Positions 49,609-63,066 are shown, counted from the first letter of the stretch. The stretch: DNA of 64,000 bases from Aphelocoma coerulescens (GCF_041296385.1 NW_027183623.1:1-64000), one strand, 5' to 3'. Translations and numbers: made by a program. The notes: generated by a model from the sequence alone, not told the origin.

Positions 49609-51876
49609 TTCTGTGGTGTCACAGTGGAGGCAGGGTTGCATCAGGTTCCATAGCATCAGCACGGTCTCCAGGGCTCCCAGAGGTTCTGTGGTGTCACAGT
49701 GGAGGCAGGGTTGCATCAGGTTCCATAGCATCACCACAGTCTCCAGGGCTCCCAGAGGTTCTGTGGTGTCACAGTGGAGGCAGGGTTGCATCAGGTTCCA
49801 TAGCATCAGCACGGTCTCCAGGGCTCCCAGAGGTTCTGTGGTGTCACAGAGGAGGCAGGGTTGCATCAGGTTCCATAGCATCACCACGGTCTCCAGGGCT
49901 CCAAGAGCTTCTGTGGTGTCCCAGAGGAGGCAGGGTTGCATCAGGTTCAATAGCATCAGCACGGTCTCCAGGGCTCCCCTGAGCTTCTGTGGTGGTGTCA
50001 CAGAGGAGCCAGGCTTCCTTGTAGTTCCCCAGCATCACAAAGGCTCTCCTGGGAGCCACGGGTCACAAAGCACCGTGGGCTCTGTGCAGCCCCGCTGTGT
50101 CACAATGGCCGCTGGCTTCCACGAGCCCCCGCAGTGTCCCAGTGGGCCCCGTGGCTTTAGGAGTGGGTGGCTGGGAGTTGGTGCCAGCGGCTGGGGGAGC
50201 AGCAGCAGGGACTGTGTGTGGACAGTGCCATGGCCACTTGTGTGGCCACTGGTGTCTCTGTGCCAGGCACAGCCGTGGTGTGTAACACCGGCTCTGGGTC
50301 CTTTGGCTGTGCAGGTGGCAGTCACGGCCTGGAGCAGGGCTGCTCCCGGGGGACAGCCTGGGGCAGGAGGCTGCTGGAGATTCATTCCCCACACTCCTTG
50401 TCATGAGGTGCTCAGAGTGATTGGAAAGGCTGTTGGCAGCAGGCAGTTCTCTGGGTTCAAGCTGTGGAGCTGTCAGCGGGAATGCAAAGGCCAAGCTGGT
50501 GAGCCTTTTGTCCTGGTGCCTTTAGTGTGTGAGCAGTCCCTGGTGCCGTTGTCTTTGGATCCTGAGTGTGGGAGAGGCAAGGCTTAGGATGGTGCGTAGA
50601 GCTGAGAAGGAAAGTGCCGAGAGCAGCGTGTGTGCTGCTGCTTTGAGGGGTGCAGTTGAAGTTGTAGGCAGCAAGAGCTTTCTCAGCTGGCCCTTTTGTG
50701 AGCTCTGCTTTTGCCAGATGACTTCCATCTTACCCTCTTACCATCTTAGCCTCTCATTTTTGCATATCCCAAACCCCCTTCCAAACATCCAGCAGCTGCT
50801 TGTAAAGAAGAAGTCCTAGAACAAAAAGCCAGTGCTGCCTTTCATAGCCCCTTTGCTGTCTATGAAGTAGAGGAAAGAAGCTAGTGAGACGCACTTTCTT
50901 TCTCAACTCCATAGAGCGCATCCTTCTCTCAAGGTGGCAGAGTCCTTGGCGGAAGTGAAGCATCTGCAGCTGCAGTTCAGACTGAGAGATGTGCCAGGAC
51001 AGGAAACATTTGCTGACCTTCCCTGTTCCCTGTGCAACATGATTCTCGCATCCCAGTCACTTTCACATACCTTCGGTATCCCTGAGTCCAAGCAGCTAAA
51101 GCTCACAGAGACAGAAGTGTCAGGAAGGAAAACGTTCCAAAAGCACCCCCTTCTCTTATCAGCATATAAATTGTGCACAACAGGCTGCGGCACCGAACCT
51201 TCCTTCTCAGATAGACATGCCATCACACTTTTCACTCTTGCAGCTCGGTTGAAAAGCTCCAGCAGCTGCTCCCGCAATAGCAAAAGGTTCTAGAAGTGAA
51301 AGCCAGTTTGGGGCTGCACCTTCTCCTTGCCGCATGTAAGCCACACCAAACTCCCTGATGCACTCTGTCCTCCCCTTCTCAAAGGAGTAGACGGTGGCAT
51401 CAGGACACACCTGTGTCCCAGCAGCTGGGTGCCCAGCCGGGAGCAGGAGCAGGGCTGGGGCTGCTCCCAAAGTTGCCCCGCCCCAATGCCAGAGCCGGAC
51501 ATATGCTGAGGGGGGGCTGGATCAGGCTTTATTGTCCAGCTGCATGCCAGGAGTGAGCACAAAATCTACCTGCATTCTCTGCAGCATGCCATCCTGGAGC
51601 AGAGCCATTGCCAAAGGAAGCCGTGAGCCCGTGCCAAGCCAGTGCCGGAGTGGGATCCTAGCAGCACCTGTGGAAGCCGGGAGAGAGGAGCCCACCTGGA
51701 GCAGGTTCGTGCAGGATTAATCATCCCGTGGCTTCCCACCAGGGTCCTGTTGCTTCCAAAAGGCCCCACAGTGTCACTGTGGCCCCTCGGTTCCACCAGG
51801 TTCCATAGCGTCACTGTGGTGCCCAGGGTTCCGTCAGCTCCGCCAGCATCCCCACGGTCTGCAGAGCTCCCCGAGC
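49609..51876. repeat. Macrosatellite unit U22 (2,268 bp; block position 6)
   Basis: Minisatellite 49609-49984 is 1Sg-pSa-pSg-pRc-qXg, as in U11. C before U23. Confidence 0.97.
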
Positions 51877-54144
51877 TTCTGTGGTGTCACAGTGGAGGCA
51901 GGGTTGCATCAGGTTCCATAGCATCAGCACGGTCTCCAGGGCTCCCAGAGGTTCTGTGGTGTCACAGTGGAGGCAGGGTTGCATCAGGTTCCATAGCATC
52001 ACCACAGTCTCCAGGGCTCCCAGAGGTTCTGTGGTGTCACAGTGGAGGCAGGGTTGCATCAGGTTCCATAGCATCAGCACGGTCTCCAGGGCTCCCAGAG
52101 GTTCTGTGGTGTCACAGAGGAGGCAGGGTTGCATCAGGTTCCATAGCATCACCACGGTCTCCAGGGCTCCAAGAGCTTCTGTGGTGTCCCAGAGGAGGCA
52201 GGGTTGCATCAGGTTCAATAGCTTCAGCACGGTCTCCAGGGCTCCCCTGAGCTTCTGTGGTGGTGTCACAGAGGAGCCAGGCTTCCTTGTAGTTCCCCAG
52301 CATCACAAAGGCTCTCCTGGGAGCCACGGGTCACAAAGCACCGTGGGCTCTGTGCAGCCCCGCTGTGTCACAATGGCCGCTGGCTTCCACGAGCCCCCGC
52401 AGTGTCCCAGTGGGCCCCGTGGCTTTAGGAGTGGGTGGCTGGGAGTTGGTGCCAGCGGCTGGGGGAGCAGCAGCAGGGACTGTGTGTGGACAGTGCCATG
52501 GCCACTTGTGTGGCCACTGGTGTCTCTGTGCCAGGCACAGCCGTGGTGTGTAACACCGGCTCTGGGTCCTTTGGCTGTGCAGGTGGCAGTCACGGCCTGG
52601 AGCAGGGCTGCTCCCGGGGGACAGCCTGGGGCAGGAGGCTGCTGGAGATTCATTCCCCACACTCCTTGTCATGAGGTGCTCAGAGTGATTGGAAAGGCTG
52701 TTGGCAGCAGGCAGTTCTCTGGGTTCAAGCTGTGGAGCTGTCAGCGGGAATGCAACGGCCAAGCTGGTGAGCCTTTTGTCCTGGTGCCTTTAGTGTGTGA
52801 GCAGTCCCTGGTGCCGTTGTCTTTGGATCCTGAGTGTGGGAGAGGCAAGGCTTAGGATGGTGCGTAGAGCTGAGAAGGAAAGTGCCGAGAGCAGCGTGTG
52901 TGCTGCTGCTTTGAGGGGTGCAGTTGAAGTTGTAGGCAGCAAGAGCTTTCTCAGCTGGCCCTTTTGTGAGCTCTGCTTTTGCCAGATGACTTCCATCTTA
53001 CCCTCTTACCATCTTAGCCTCTCATTTTTGCATATCCCAAACCCCCTTCCAAACATCCAGCAGCTGCTTGTAAAGAAGAAGTCCTAGAACAAAAAGCCAG
53101 TGCTGCCTTTCATAGCCCCTTTGCTGTCTATGAAGTAGAGGAAAGAAGCTAGTGAGACGCACTTTCTTTCTCAACTCCATAGAGCGCATCCTTCTCTCAA
53201 GGTGGCAGAGTCCTTGGCGGAAGTGAAGCATCTGCAGCTGCAGTTCAGACTGAGAGATGTGCCAGGACAGGAAACATTTGCTGACCTTCCCTGTTCCCTG
53301 TGCAACATGATTCTCGCATCCCAGTCACTTTCACATACCTTCGGTATCCCTGAGTCCAAGCAGCTAAAGCTCACAGAGACAGAAGTGTCAGGAAGGAAAA
53401 CGTTCCAAAAGCACCCCCTTCTCTTATCAGCATATAAATTGTGCACAACAGGCTGCGGCACCGAACCTTCCTTCTCAGATAGACATGCCATCACACTTTT
53501 CACTCTTGCAGCTCGGTTGAAAAGCTCCAGCAGCTGCTCCCGCAATAGCAAAAGGTTCTAGAAGTGAAAGCCAGTTTGGGGCTGCACCTTCTCCTTGCCG
53601 CATGTAAGCCACACCAAACTCCCTGATGCACTCTGTCCTCCCCTTCTCAAAGGAGTAGACGGTGGCATCAGGACACACCTGTGTCCCAGCAGCTGGGTGC
53701 CCAGCCGGGAGCAGGAGCAGGGCTGGGGCTGCTCCCAAAGTTGCCCCGCCCCAATGCCAGAGCCGGACATATGCTGAGGGGGGGCTGGATCAGGCTTTAT
53801 TGTCCAGCTGCATGCCAGGAGTGAGCACAAAATCTACCTGCATTCTCTGCAGCATGCCATCCTGGAGCAGAGCCATTGCCAAAGGAAGCCGTGAGCCCGT
53901 GCCAAGCCAGTGCCGGAGTGGGATCCTAGCAGCACCTGTGGAAGCCGGGAGAGAGGAGCCCACCTGGAGCAGGTTCGTGCAGGATTAATCATCCCGTGGC
54001 TTCCCACCAGGGTCCTGTTGCTTCCAAAAGGCCCCACAGTGTCACTGTGGCCCCTCGGTTCCACCAGGTTCCATAGCGTCACTGTGGTGCCCAGGGTTCC
54101 GTCAGCTCCGCCAGCATCCCCACGGTCTGCAGAGCTCCCCGAGC
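51877..54144. repeat. Macrosatellite unit U23 (2,268 bp; block position 7)
   Basis: Minisatellite 51877-52252 has the U12 order with T at 52223; C at 52756 is the U12 private base at the 24,873-bp offset. Confidence 0.97.
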
Positions 54145-56412
54145 TTCTGTGGTGTCACAGTGGAGGCAGGGTTGCATCAGGTTCCATAGCATCAGCACGG
54201 TCTCCAGGGCTCCCAGAGGTTCTGTGGTGTCACAGTGGAGGCAGGGTTGCATCAGGTTCCATAGCATCACCACAGTCTCCAGGGCTCCCAGAGGTTCTGT
54301 GGTGTCACAGTGGAGGCAGGGTTGCATCAGGTTCCATAGCATCAGCACGGTCTCCAGGGCTCCCAGAGGTTCTGTGGTGTCACAGAGGAGGCAGGGTTGC
54401 ATCAGGTTCCATAGCATCACCACGGTCTCCAGGGCTCCAAGAGCTTCTGTGGTGTCCCAGAGGAGGCAGGGTTGCATCAGGTTCAATAGCATCAGCACGG
54501 TCTCCAGGGCTCCCCTGAGCTTCTGTGGTGGTGTCACAGAGGAGCCAGGCTTCCTTGTAGTTCCCCAGCATCACAAAGGCTCTCCTGGGAGCCACGGGTC
54601 ACAAAGCACCGTGGGCTCTGTGCAGCCCCGCTGTGTCACAATGGCCGCTGGCTTCCACGAGCCCCCGCAGTGTCCCAGTGGGCCCCGTGGCTTTAGGAGT
54701 GGGTGGCTGGGAGTTGGTGCCAGCGGCTGGGGGAGCAGCAGCAGGGACTGTGTGTGGACAGTGCCATGGCCACTTGTGTGGCCACTGGTGTCTCTGTGCC
54801 AGGCACAGCCGTGGTGTGTAACACCGGCTCTGGGTCCTTTGGCTGTGCAGGTGGCAGTCACGGCCTGGAGCAGGGCTGCTCCCGGGGGACAGCCTGGGGC
54901 AGGAGGCTGCTGGAGATTCATTCCCCACACTCCTTGTCATGAGGTGCTCAGAGTGATTGGAAAGGCTGTTGGCAGCAGGCAGTTCTCTGGGTTCAAGCTG
55001 TGGAGCTGTCAGCGGGAATGCAAAGGCCAAGCTGGTGAGCCTTTTGTCCTGGTGCCTTTAGTGTGTGAGCAGTCCCTGGTGCCGTTGTCTTTGGATCCTG
55101 AGTGTGGGAGAGGCAAGGCTTAGGATGGTGCGTAGAGCTGAGAAGGAAAGTGCCGAGAGCAGCGTGTGTGCTGCTGCTTTGAGGGGTGCAGTTGAAGTTG
55201 TAGGCAGCAAGAGCTTTCTCAGCTGGCCCTTTTGTGAGCTCTGCTTTTGCCAGATGACTTCCATCTTACCCTCTTACCATCTTAGCCTCTCATTTTTGCA
55301 TATCCCAAACCCCCTTCCAAACATCCAGCAGCTGCTTGTAAAGAAGAAGTCCTAGAACAAAAAGCCAGTGCTGCCTTTCATAGCCCCTTTGCTGTCTATG
55401 AAGTAGAGGAAAGAAGCTAGTGAGACGCACTTTCTTTCTCAACTCCATAGAGCGCATCCTTCTCTCAAGGTGGCAGAGTCCTTGGCGGAAGTGAAGCATC
55501 TGCAGCTGCAGTTCAGACTGAGAGATGTGCCAGGACAGGAAACATTTGCTGACCTTCCCTGTTCCCTGTGCAACATGATTCTCGCATCCCAGTCACTTTC
55601 ACATACCTTCGGTATCCCTGAGTCCAAGCAGCTAAAGCTCACAGAGACAGAAGTGTCAGGAAGGAAAACGTTCCAAAAGCACCCCCTTCTCTTATCAGCA
55701 TATAAATTGTGCACAACAGGCTGCGGCACCGAACCTTCCTTCTCAGATAGACATGCCATCACACTTTTCACTCTTGCAGCTCGGTTGAAAAGCTCCAGCA
55801 GCTGCTCCCGCAATAGCAAAAGGTTCTAGAAGTGAAAGCCAGTTTGGGGCTGCACCTTCTCCTTGCCGCATGTAAGCCACACCAAACTCCCTGATGCACT
55901 CTGTCCTCCCCTTCTCAAAGGAGTAGACGGTGGCATCAGGACACACCTGTGTCCCAGCAGCTGGGTGCCCAGCCGGGAGCAGGAGCAGGGCTGGGGCTGC
56001 TCCCAAAGTTGCCCCGCCCCAATGCCAGAGCCGGACATATGCTGAGGGGGGGCTGGATCAGGCTTTATTGTCCAGCTGCATGCCAGGAGTGAGCACAAAA
56101 TCTACCTGCATTCTCTGCAGCATGCCATCCTGGAGCAGAGCCATTGCCAAAGGAAGCCGTGAGCCCGTGCCAAGCCAGTGCCGGAGTGGGATCCTAGCAG
56201 CACCTGTGGAAGCCGGGAGAGAGGAGCCCACCTGGAGCAGGTTCGTGCAGGATTAATCATCCCGTGGCTTCCCACCAGGGTCCTGTTGCTTCCAAAAGGC
56301 CCCACAGTGTCACTGTGGCCCCTCGGTTCCACCAGGTTCCATAGCGTCACTGTGGTGCCCAGGGTTCCGTCAGCTTCGCCAGCATCCCCACGGTCTGCAG
56401 AGCTCCCCGAGC
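54145..56412. repeat. Macrosatellite unit U24 (2,268 bp; block position 8)
   Basis: Minisatellite 54145-54520 matches U13; T before U25, as in U13. Confidence 0.97.
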
Positions 56413-58680
56413 TTCTGTGGTGTCACAGTGGAGGCAGGGTTGCATCAGGTTCCATAGCATCAGCACGGTCTCCAGGGCTCCCAGAGGTTCTGTGGTGTCA
56501 CAGTGGAGGCAGGGTTGCATCAGGTTCCATAGCATCACCACAGTCTCCAGGGCTCCCAGAGGTTCTGTGGTGTCACAGTGGAGGCAGGGTTGCATCAGGT
56601 TCCATAGCATCAGCACGGTCTCCAGGGCTCCCAGAGGTTCTGTGGTGTCACAGAGGAGGCAGGGTTGCATCAGGTTCCGTAGCATCACCACGGTCTCCAG
56701 GGCTCCCAGAGGTTCTGTGGTGTCACAGAGGAGGCAGGGTTGCATCAGGTTCAATAGCATCAGCACGGTCTCCAGGGCTCCCCTGAGCTTCTGTGGTGGT
56801 GTCACAGAGGAGCCAGGCTTCCTTGTAGTTCCCCAGCATCACAAAGGCTCTCCTGGGAGCCACGGGTCACAAAGCACCGTGGGCTCTGTGCAGCCCCGCT
56901 GTGTCACAATGGCCGCTGGCTTCCACGAGCCCCCGCAGTGTCCCAGTGGGCCCCGTGGCTTTAGGAGTGGGTGGCTGGGAGTTGGTGCCAGCGGCTGGGG
57001 GAGCAGCAGCAGGGACTGTGTGTGGACAGTGCCATGGCCACTTGTGTGGCCACTGGTGTCTCTGTGCCAGGCACAGCCGTGGTGTGTAACACCGGCTCTG
57101 GGTCCTTTGGCTGTGCAGGTGGCAGTCACGGCCTGGAGCAGGGCTGCTCCCGGGGGACAGCCTGGGGCAGGAGGCTGCTGGAGATTCATTCCCCACACTC
57201 CTTGTCATGAGGTGCTCAGAGTGATTGGAAAGGCTGTTGGCAGCAGGCAGTTCTCTGGGTTCAAGCTGTGGAGCTGTCAGCGGGAATGCAAAGGCCAAGC
57301 TGGTGAGCCTTTTGTCCTGGTGCCTTTAGTGTGTGAGCAGTCCCTGGTGCCGTTGTCTTTGGATCCTGAGTGTGGGAGAGGCAAGGCTTAGGATGGTGCG
57401 TAGAGCTGAGAAGGAAAGTGCCGAGAGCAGCGTGTGTGCTGCTGCTTTGAGGGGTGCAGTTGAAGTTGTAGGCAGCAAGAGCTTTCTCAGCTGGCCCTTT
57501 TGTGAGCTCTGCTTTTGCCAGATGACTTCCATCTTACCCTCTTACCATCTTAGCCTCTCATTTTTGCATATCCCAAACCCCCTTCCAAACATCCAGCAGC
57601 TGCTTGTAAAGAAGAAGTCCTAGAACAAAAAGCCAGTGCTGCCTTTCATAGCCCCTTTGCTGTCTATGAAGTAGAGGAAAGAAGCTAGTGAGACGCACTT
57701 TCTTTCTCAACTCCATAGAGCGCATCCTTCTCTCAAGGTGGCAGAGTCCTTGGCGGAAGTGAAGCATCTGCAGCTGCAGTTCAGACTGAGAGATGTGCCA
57801 GGACAGGAAACATTTGCTGACCTTCCCTGTTCCCTGTGCAACATGATTCTCGCATCCCAGTCACTTTCACATACCTTCGGTATCCCTGAGTCCAAGCAGC
57901 TAAAGCTCACAGAGACAGAAGTGTCAGGAAGGAAAACGTTCCAAAAGCACCCCCTTCTCTTATCAGCATATAAATTGTGCACAACAGGCTGCGGCACCGA
58001 ACCTTCCTTCTCAGATAGACATGCCATCACACTTTTCACTCTTGCAGCTCGGTTGAAAAGCTCCAGCAGCTGCTCCCGCAATAGCAAAAGGTTCTAGAAG
58101 TGAAAGCCAGTTTGGGGCTGCACCTTCTCCTTGCCGCATGTAAGCCACACCAAACTCCCTGATGCACTCTGTCCTCCCCTTCTCAAAGGAGTAGACGGTG
58201 GCATCAGGACACACCTGTGTCCCAGCAGCTGGGTGCCCAGCCGGGAGCAGGAGCAGGGCTGGGGCTGCTCCCAAAGTTGCCCCGCCCCAATGCCAGAGCC
58301 GGACATATGCTGAGGGGGGGCTGGATCAGGCTTTATTGTCCAGCTGCATGCCAGGAGTGAGCACAAAATCTACCTGCATTCTCTGCAGCATGCCATCCTG
58401 GAGCAGAGCCATTGCCAAAGGAAGCCGTGAGCCCGTGCCAAGCCAGTGCCGGAGTGGGATCCTAGCAGCACCTGTGGAAGCCGGGAGAGAGGAGCCCACC
58501 TGGAGCAGGTTCGTGCAGGATTAATCATCCCGTGGCTTCCCACCAGGGTCCTGTTGCTTCCAAAAGGCCCCACAGTGTCACTGTGGCCCCTCGGTTCCAC
58601 CAGGTTCCATAGCGTCACTGTGGTGCCCAGGGTTCCGTCAGCTCCGCCAGCATCCCCACGGTCTGCAGAGCTCCCCGAGC
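56413..58680. repeat. Macrosatellite unit U25 (2,268 bp; block position 9)
   Basis: Minisatellite 56413-56788 is 1Sg-pSa-pSg-pRc-pRg with G at 56679, the U14 private base. The third copy has the p lead where U14 has e, a change confined to a few bases at the copy 2/3 junction. Confidence 0.97.
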
Positions 58681-58981
58681 TTCTGTGGTGTCACAGTGGA
58701 GGCAGGGTTGCATCAGGTTCCATAGCATCAGCACGGTCTCCAGGGCTCCCAGAGGTTCTGTGGTGTCACAGTGGAGGCAGGGTTGCATCAGGTTCCATAG
58801 CATCACCACAGTCTCCAGGGCTCCCAGAGGTTCTGTGGTGTCACAGTGGAGGCAGGGTTGCATCAGGTTCCATAGCATCAGCACGGTCTCCAGGGCTCCA
58901 AGAGCTTCTGTGGTGTCACAGAGGAGGCAGGGTTGCATCAGGTTCAATAGCATCAGCACGGTCTCCAGGGCTCCCCTGAGC
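58681..58981. repeat. Four-copy minisatellite of U26
   Basis: Contracted separately from U16 and U27: the remaining copies are 1Sg-pSa-pSg-qRg. The block partner U15 has five copies, so this change came after the 11-unit duplication. Confidence 0.95.
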
Positions 58982-60873
58982 TTCTGTGGTGGTGTCACAG
59001 AGGAGCCAGGCTTCCTTGTAGTTCCCCAGCATCACAAAGGCTCTCCTGGGAGCCACGGGTCACAAAGCACCGTGGGCTCTGTGCAGCCCCGCTGTGTCAC
59101 AATGGCCGCTGGCTTCCACGAGCCCCCGCAGTGTCCCAGTGGGCCCCGTGGCTTTAGGAGTGGGTGGCTGGGAGTTGGTGCCAGCGGCTGGGGGAGCAGC
59201 AGCAGGGACTGTGTGTGGACAGTGCCATGGCCACTTGTGTGGCCACTGGTGTCTCTGTGCCAGGCACAGCCGTGGTGTGTAACACCGGCTCTGGGTCCTT
59301 TGGCTGTGCAGGTGGCAGTCACGGCCTGGAGCAGGGCTGCTCCCGGGGGACAGCCTGGGGCAGGAGGCTGCTGGAGATTCATTCCCCACACTCCTTGTCA
59401 TGAGGTGCTCAGAGTGATTGGAAAGGCTGTTGGCAGCAGGCAGTTCTCTGGGTTCAAGCTGTGGAGCTGTCAGCGGGAATGCAAAGGCCAAGCTGGTGAG
59501 CCTTTTGTCCTGGTGCCTTTAGTGTGTGAGCAGTCCCTGGTGCCGTTGTCTTTGGATCCTGAGTGTGGGAGAGGCAAGGCTTAGGATGGTGCGTAGAGCT
59601 GAGAAGGAAAGTGCCGAGAGCAGCGTGTGTGCTGCTGCTTTGAGGGGTGCAGTTGAAGTTGTAGGCAGCAAGAGCTTTCTCAGCTGGCCCTTTTGTGAGC
59701 TCTGCTTTTGCCAGATGACTTCCATCTTACCCTCTTACCATCTTAGCCTCTCATTTTTGCATATCCCAAACCCCCTTCCAAACATCCAGCAGCTGCTTGT
59801 AAAGAAGAAGTCCTAGAACAAAAAGCCAGTGCTGCCTTTCATAGCCCCTTTGCTGTCTATGAAGTAGAGGAAAGAAGCTAGTGAGACGCACTTTCTTTCT
59901 CAACTCCATAGAGCGCATCCTTCTCTCAAGGTGGCAGAGTCCTTGGCGGAAGTGAAGCATCTGCAGCTGCAGTTCAGACTGAGAGATGTGCCAGGACAGG
60001 AAACATTTGCTGACCTTCCCTGTTCCCTGTGCAACATGATTCTCGCATCCCAGTCACTTTCACATACCTTCGGTATCCCTGAGTCCAAGCAGCTAAAGCT
60101 CACAGAGACAGAAGTGTCAGGAAGGAAAACGTTCCAAAAGCACCCCCTTCTCTTATCAGCATATAAATTGTGCACAACAGGCTGCGGCACCGAACCTTCC
60201 TTCTCAGATAGACATGCCATCACACTTTTCACTCTTGCAGCTCGGTTGAAAAGCTCCAGCAGCTGCTCCCGCAATAGCAAAAGGTTCTAGAAGTGAAAGC
60301 CAGTTTGGGGCTGCACCTTCTCCTTGCCGCATGTAAGCCACACCAAACTCCCTGATGCACTCTGTCCTCCCCTTCTCAAAGGAGTAGACGGTGGCATCAG
60401 GACACACCTGTGTCCCAGCAGCTGGGTGCCCAGCCGGGAGCAGGAGCAGGGCTGGGGCTGCTCCCAAAGTTGCCCCGCCCCAATGCCAGAGCCGGACATA
60501 TGCTGAGGGGGGGCTGGATCAGGCTTTATTGTCCAGCTGCATGCCAGGAGTGAGCACAAAATCTACCTGCATTCTCTGCAGCATGCCATCCTGGAGCAGA
60601 GCCATTGCCAAAGGAAGCCGTGAGCCCGTGCCAAGCCAGTGCCGGAGTGGGATCCTAGCAGCACCTGTGGAAGCCGGGAGAGAGGAGCCCACCTGGAGCA
60701 GGTTCGTGCAGGATTAATCATCCCGTGGCTTCCCACCAGGGTCCTGTTGCTTCCAAAAGGCCCCACAGTGTCACTGTGGCCCCTCGGTTCCACCAGGTTC
60801 CATAGCGTCACTGTGGTGCCCAGGGTTCCGTCAGCTCCGCCAGCATCCCCACGGTCTGCAGAGCTCCCCGAGC
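58681..60873. repeat. Macrosatellite unit U26 (2,193 bp, four minisatellite copies; block position 10)
   Basis: Minisatellite 58681-58981 is 1Sg-pSa-pSg-qRg. It lacks the type a marks of its block partner U15 and has G at the A/G site. A simple 75-bp loss from U15 would not give this order; replacement by a neighbour's sequence plus a loss would. Confidence 0.97.
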
Positions 60874-63066
60874 TTCTGTGGTGTCACAGTGGAGGCAGGG
60901 TTGCATCAGGTTCCATAGCATCAGCACGGTCTCCAGGGCTCCCAGAGGTTCTGTGGTGTCACAGTGGAGGCAGGGTTGCATCAGGTTCCATAGCATCAGC
61001 ATGGTCTCCAGGGCTCCCAGAGGTTCTGTGGTGTCACAGAGGAGGCAGGGTTGCATCAGGTTCCATAGCATCAGCACGGTCTCCAGGGCTCCAAGAGCTT
61101 CTGTGGTGTCCCAGAGGAGGCAGGGTTGCATCAGGTTCAATAGCTTCAGCACGGTCTCCAGGGCTCCCCTGAGCTTCTGTGGTGGTGTCACAGAGGAGCC
61201 AGGCTTCCTTGTAGTTCCCCAGCATCACAAAGGCTCTCCTGGGAGCCACGGGTCACAAAGCACCGTGGGCTCTGTGCAGCCCCGCTGTGTCACAATGGCC
61301 GCTGGCTTCCACGAGCCCCCGCAGTGTCCCAGTGGGCCCCGTGGCTTTAGGAGTGGGTGGCTGGGAGTTGGTGCCAGCGGCTGGGGGAGCAGCAGCAGGG
61401 ACTGTGTGTGGACAGTGCCATGGCCACTTGTGTGGCCACTGGTGTCTCTGTGCCAGGCACAGCCGTGGTGTGTAACACCGGCTCTGGGTCCTTTGGCTGT
61501 GCAGGTGGCAGTCACGGCCTGGAGCAGGGCTGCTCCCGGGGGACAGCCTGGGGCAGGAGGCTGCTGGAGATTCATTCCCCACACTCCTTGTCATGAGGTG
61601 CTCGGAGTGATTGGAAAGGCTGTTGGCAGCAGGCAGTTCTCTGGGTTCAAGCTGTGGAGCTGTCAGCGGGAATGCAAAGGCCAAGCTGGTGAGCCTTTTG
61701 TCCTGGTGCCTTTAGTGTGTGAGCAGTCCCTGGTGCCGTTGTCTTTGGATCCTGAGTGTGGGAGAGGCAAGGCTTAGGATGGTGCGTAGAGCTGAGAAGG
61801 AAAGTGCCGAGAGCAGCGTGTGTGCTGCTGCTTTGAGGGGTGCAGTTGAAGTTGTAGGCAGCAAGAGCTTTCTCAGCTGGCCCTTTTGTGAGCTCTGCTT
61901 TTGCCAGATGACTTCCATCTTACCCTCTTACCATCTTAGCCTCTCATTTTTGCATATCCCAAACCCCCTTCCAAACATCCAGCAGCTGCTTGTAAAGAAG
62001 AAGTCCTAGAACAAAAAGCCAGTGCTGCCTTTCATAGCCCCTTTGCTGTCTATGAAGTAGAGGAAAGAAGCTAGTGAGACGCACTTTCTTTCTCAACTCC
62101 ATAGAGCGCATCCTTCTCTCAAGGTGGCAGAGTCCTTGGCGGAAGTGAAGCATCTGCAGCTGCAGTTCAGACTGAGAGATGTGCCAGGACAGGAAACATT
62201 TGCTGACCTTCCCTGTTCCCTGTGCAACATGATTCTCGCATCCCAGTCACTTTCACATACCTTCGGTATCCCTGAGTCCAAGCAGCTAAAGCTCACAGAG
62301 ACAGAAGTGTCAGGAAGGAAAACGTTCCAAAAGCACCCCCTTCTCTTATCAGCATATAAATTGTGCACAACAGGCTGCGGCACCGAACCTTCCTTCTCAG
62401 ATAGACATGCCATCACACTTTTCACTCTTGCAGCTCGGTTGAAAAGCTCCAGCAGCTGCTCCCGCAATAGCAAAAGGTTCTAGAAGTGAAAGCCAGTTTG
62501 GGGCTGCACCTTCTCCTTGCCGCATGTAAGCCACACCAAACTCCCTGATGCACTCTGTCCTCCCCTTCTCAAAGGAGTAGACGGTGGCATCAGGACACAC
62601 CTGTGTCCCAGCAGCTGGGTGCCCAGCCGGGAGCAGGAGCAGGGCTGGGGCTGCTCCCAAAGTTGCCCCGCCCCAATGCCAGAGCCGGACATATGCTGAG
62701 GGGGGGCTGGATCAGGCTTTATTGTCCAGCTGCATGCCAGGAGTGAGCACAAAATCTACCTGCATTCTCTGCAGCATGCCATCCTGGAGCAGAGCCATTG
62801 CCAAAGGAAGCCGTGAGCCCGTGCCAAGCCAGTGCCGGAGTGGGATCCTAGCAGCACCTGTGGAAGCCGGGAGAGAGGAGCCCACCTGGAGCAGGTTCGT
62901 GCAGGATTAATCATCCCGTGGCTTCCCACCAGGGTCCTGTTGCTTCCAAAAGGCCCCACAGTGTCACTGTGGCCCCTCGGTTCCACCAGGTTCCATAGCG
63001 TCACTGTGGTGCCCAGGGTTCCGTCAGCTCCGCCAGCATCCCCACGGTCTGCAGAGCTCCCCGAGC
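60874..63066. repeat. Macrosatellite unit U27 (2,193 bp, four minisatellite copies; block position 11)
   Basis: Minisatellite 60874-61174 is 1Sg-pSw-pRg-qXg, identical in order to U16, with T at 61002 and 61145. G at 61604 ('ctcggagtg') is private to this unit. C at 63030, where U16 has T. Confidence 0.97.

Larger units (their letters stand above)
38269..63066. repeat. Higher-order block, second copy (11 units, U17-U27)
   Basis: 24,798 bp. Carries the same rare variants as the first copy at 42574, 42868, 44084, 44196, 45142, 47124, 52223, 52756, 56679 (all offset by 24,873) and 61002, 61145 (offset 24,798). It differs from the first copy in the minisatellites of U18, U20, U25 and U26, in the base at 34827 versus its U26 counterpart, in a private G at 61604, and in the T/C site at 63030. 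The next unit, U28, does not match U6 or U17, so there is no third copy here. Confidence 0.93.
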
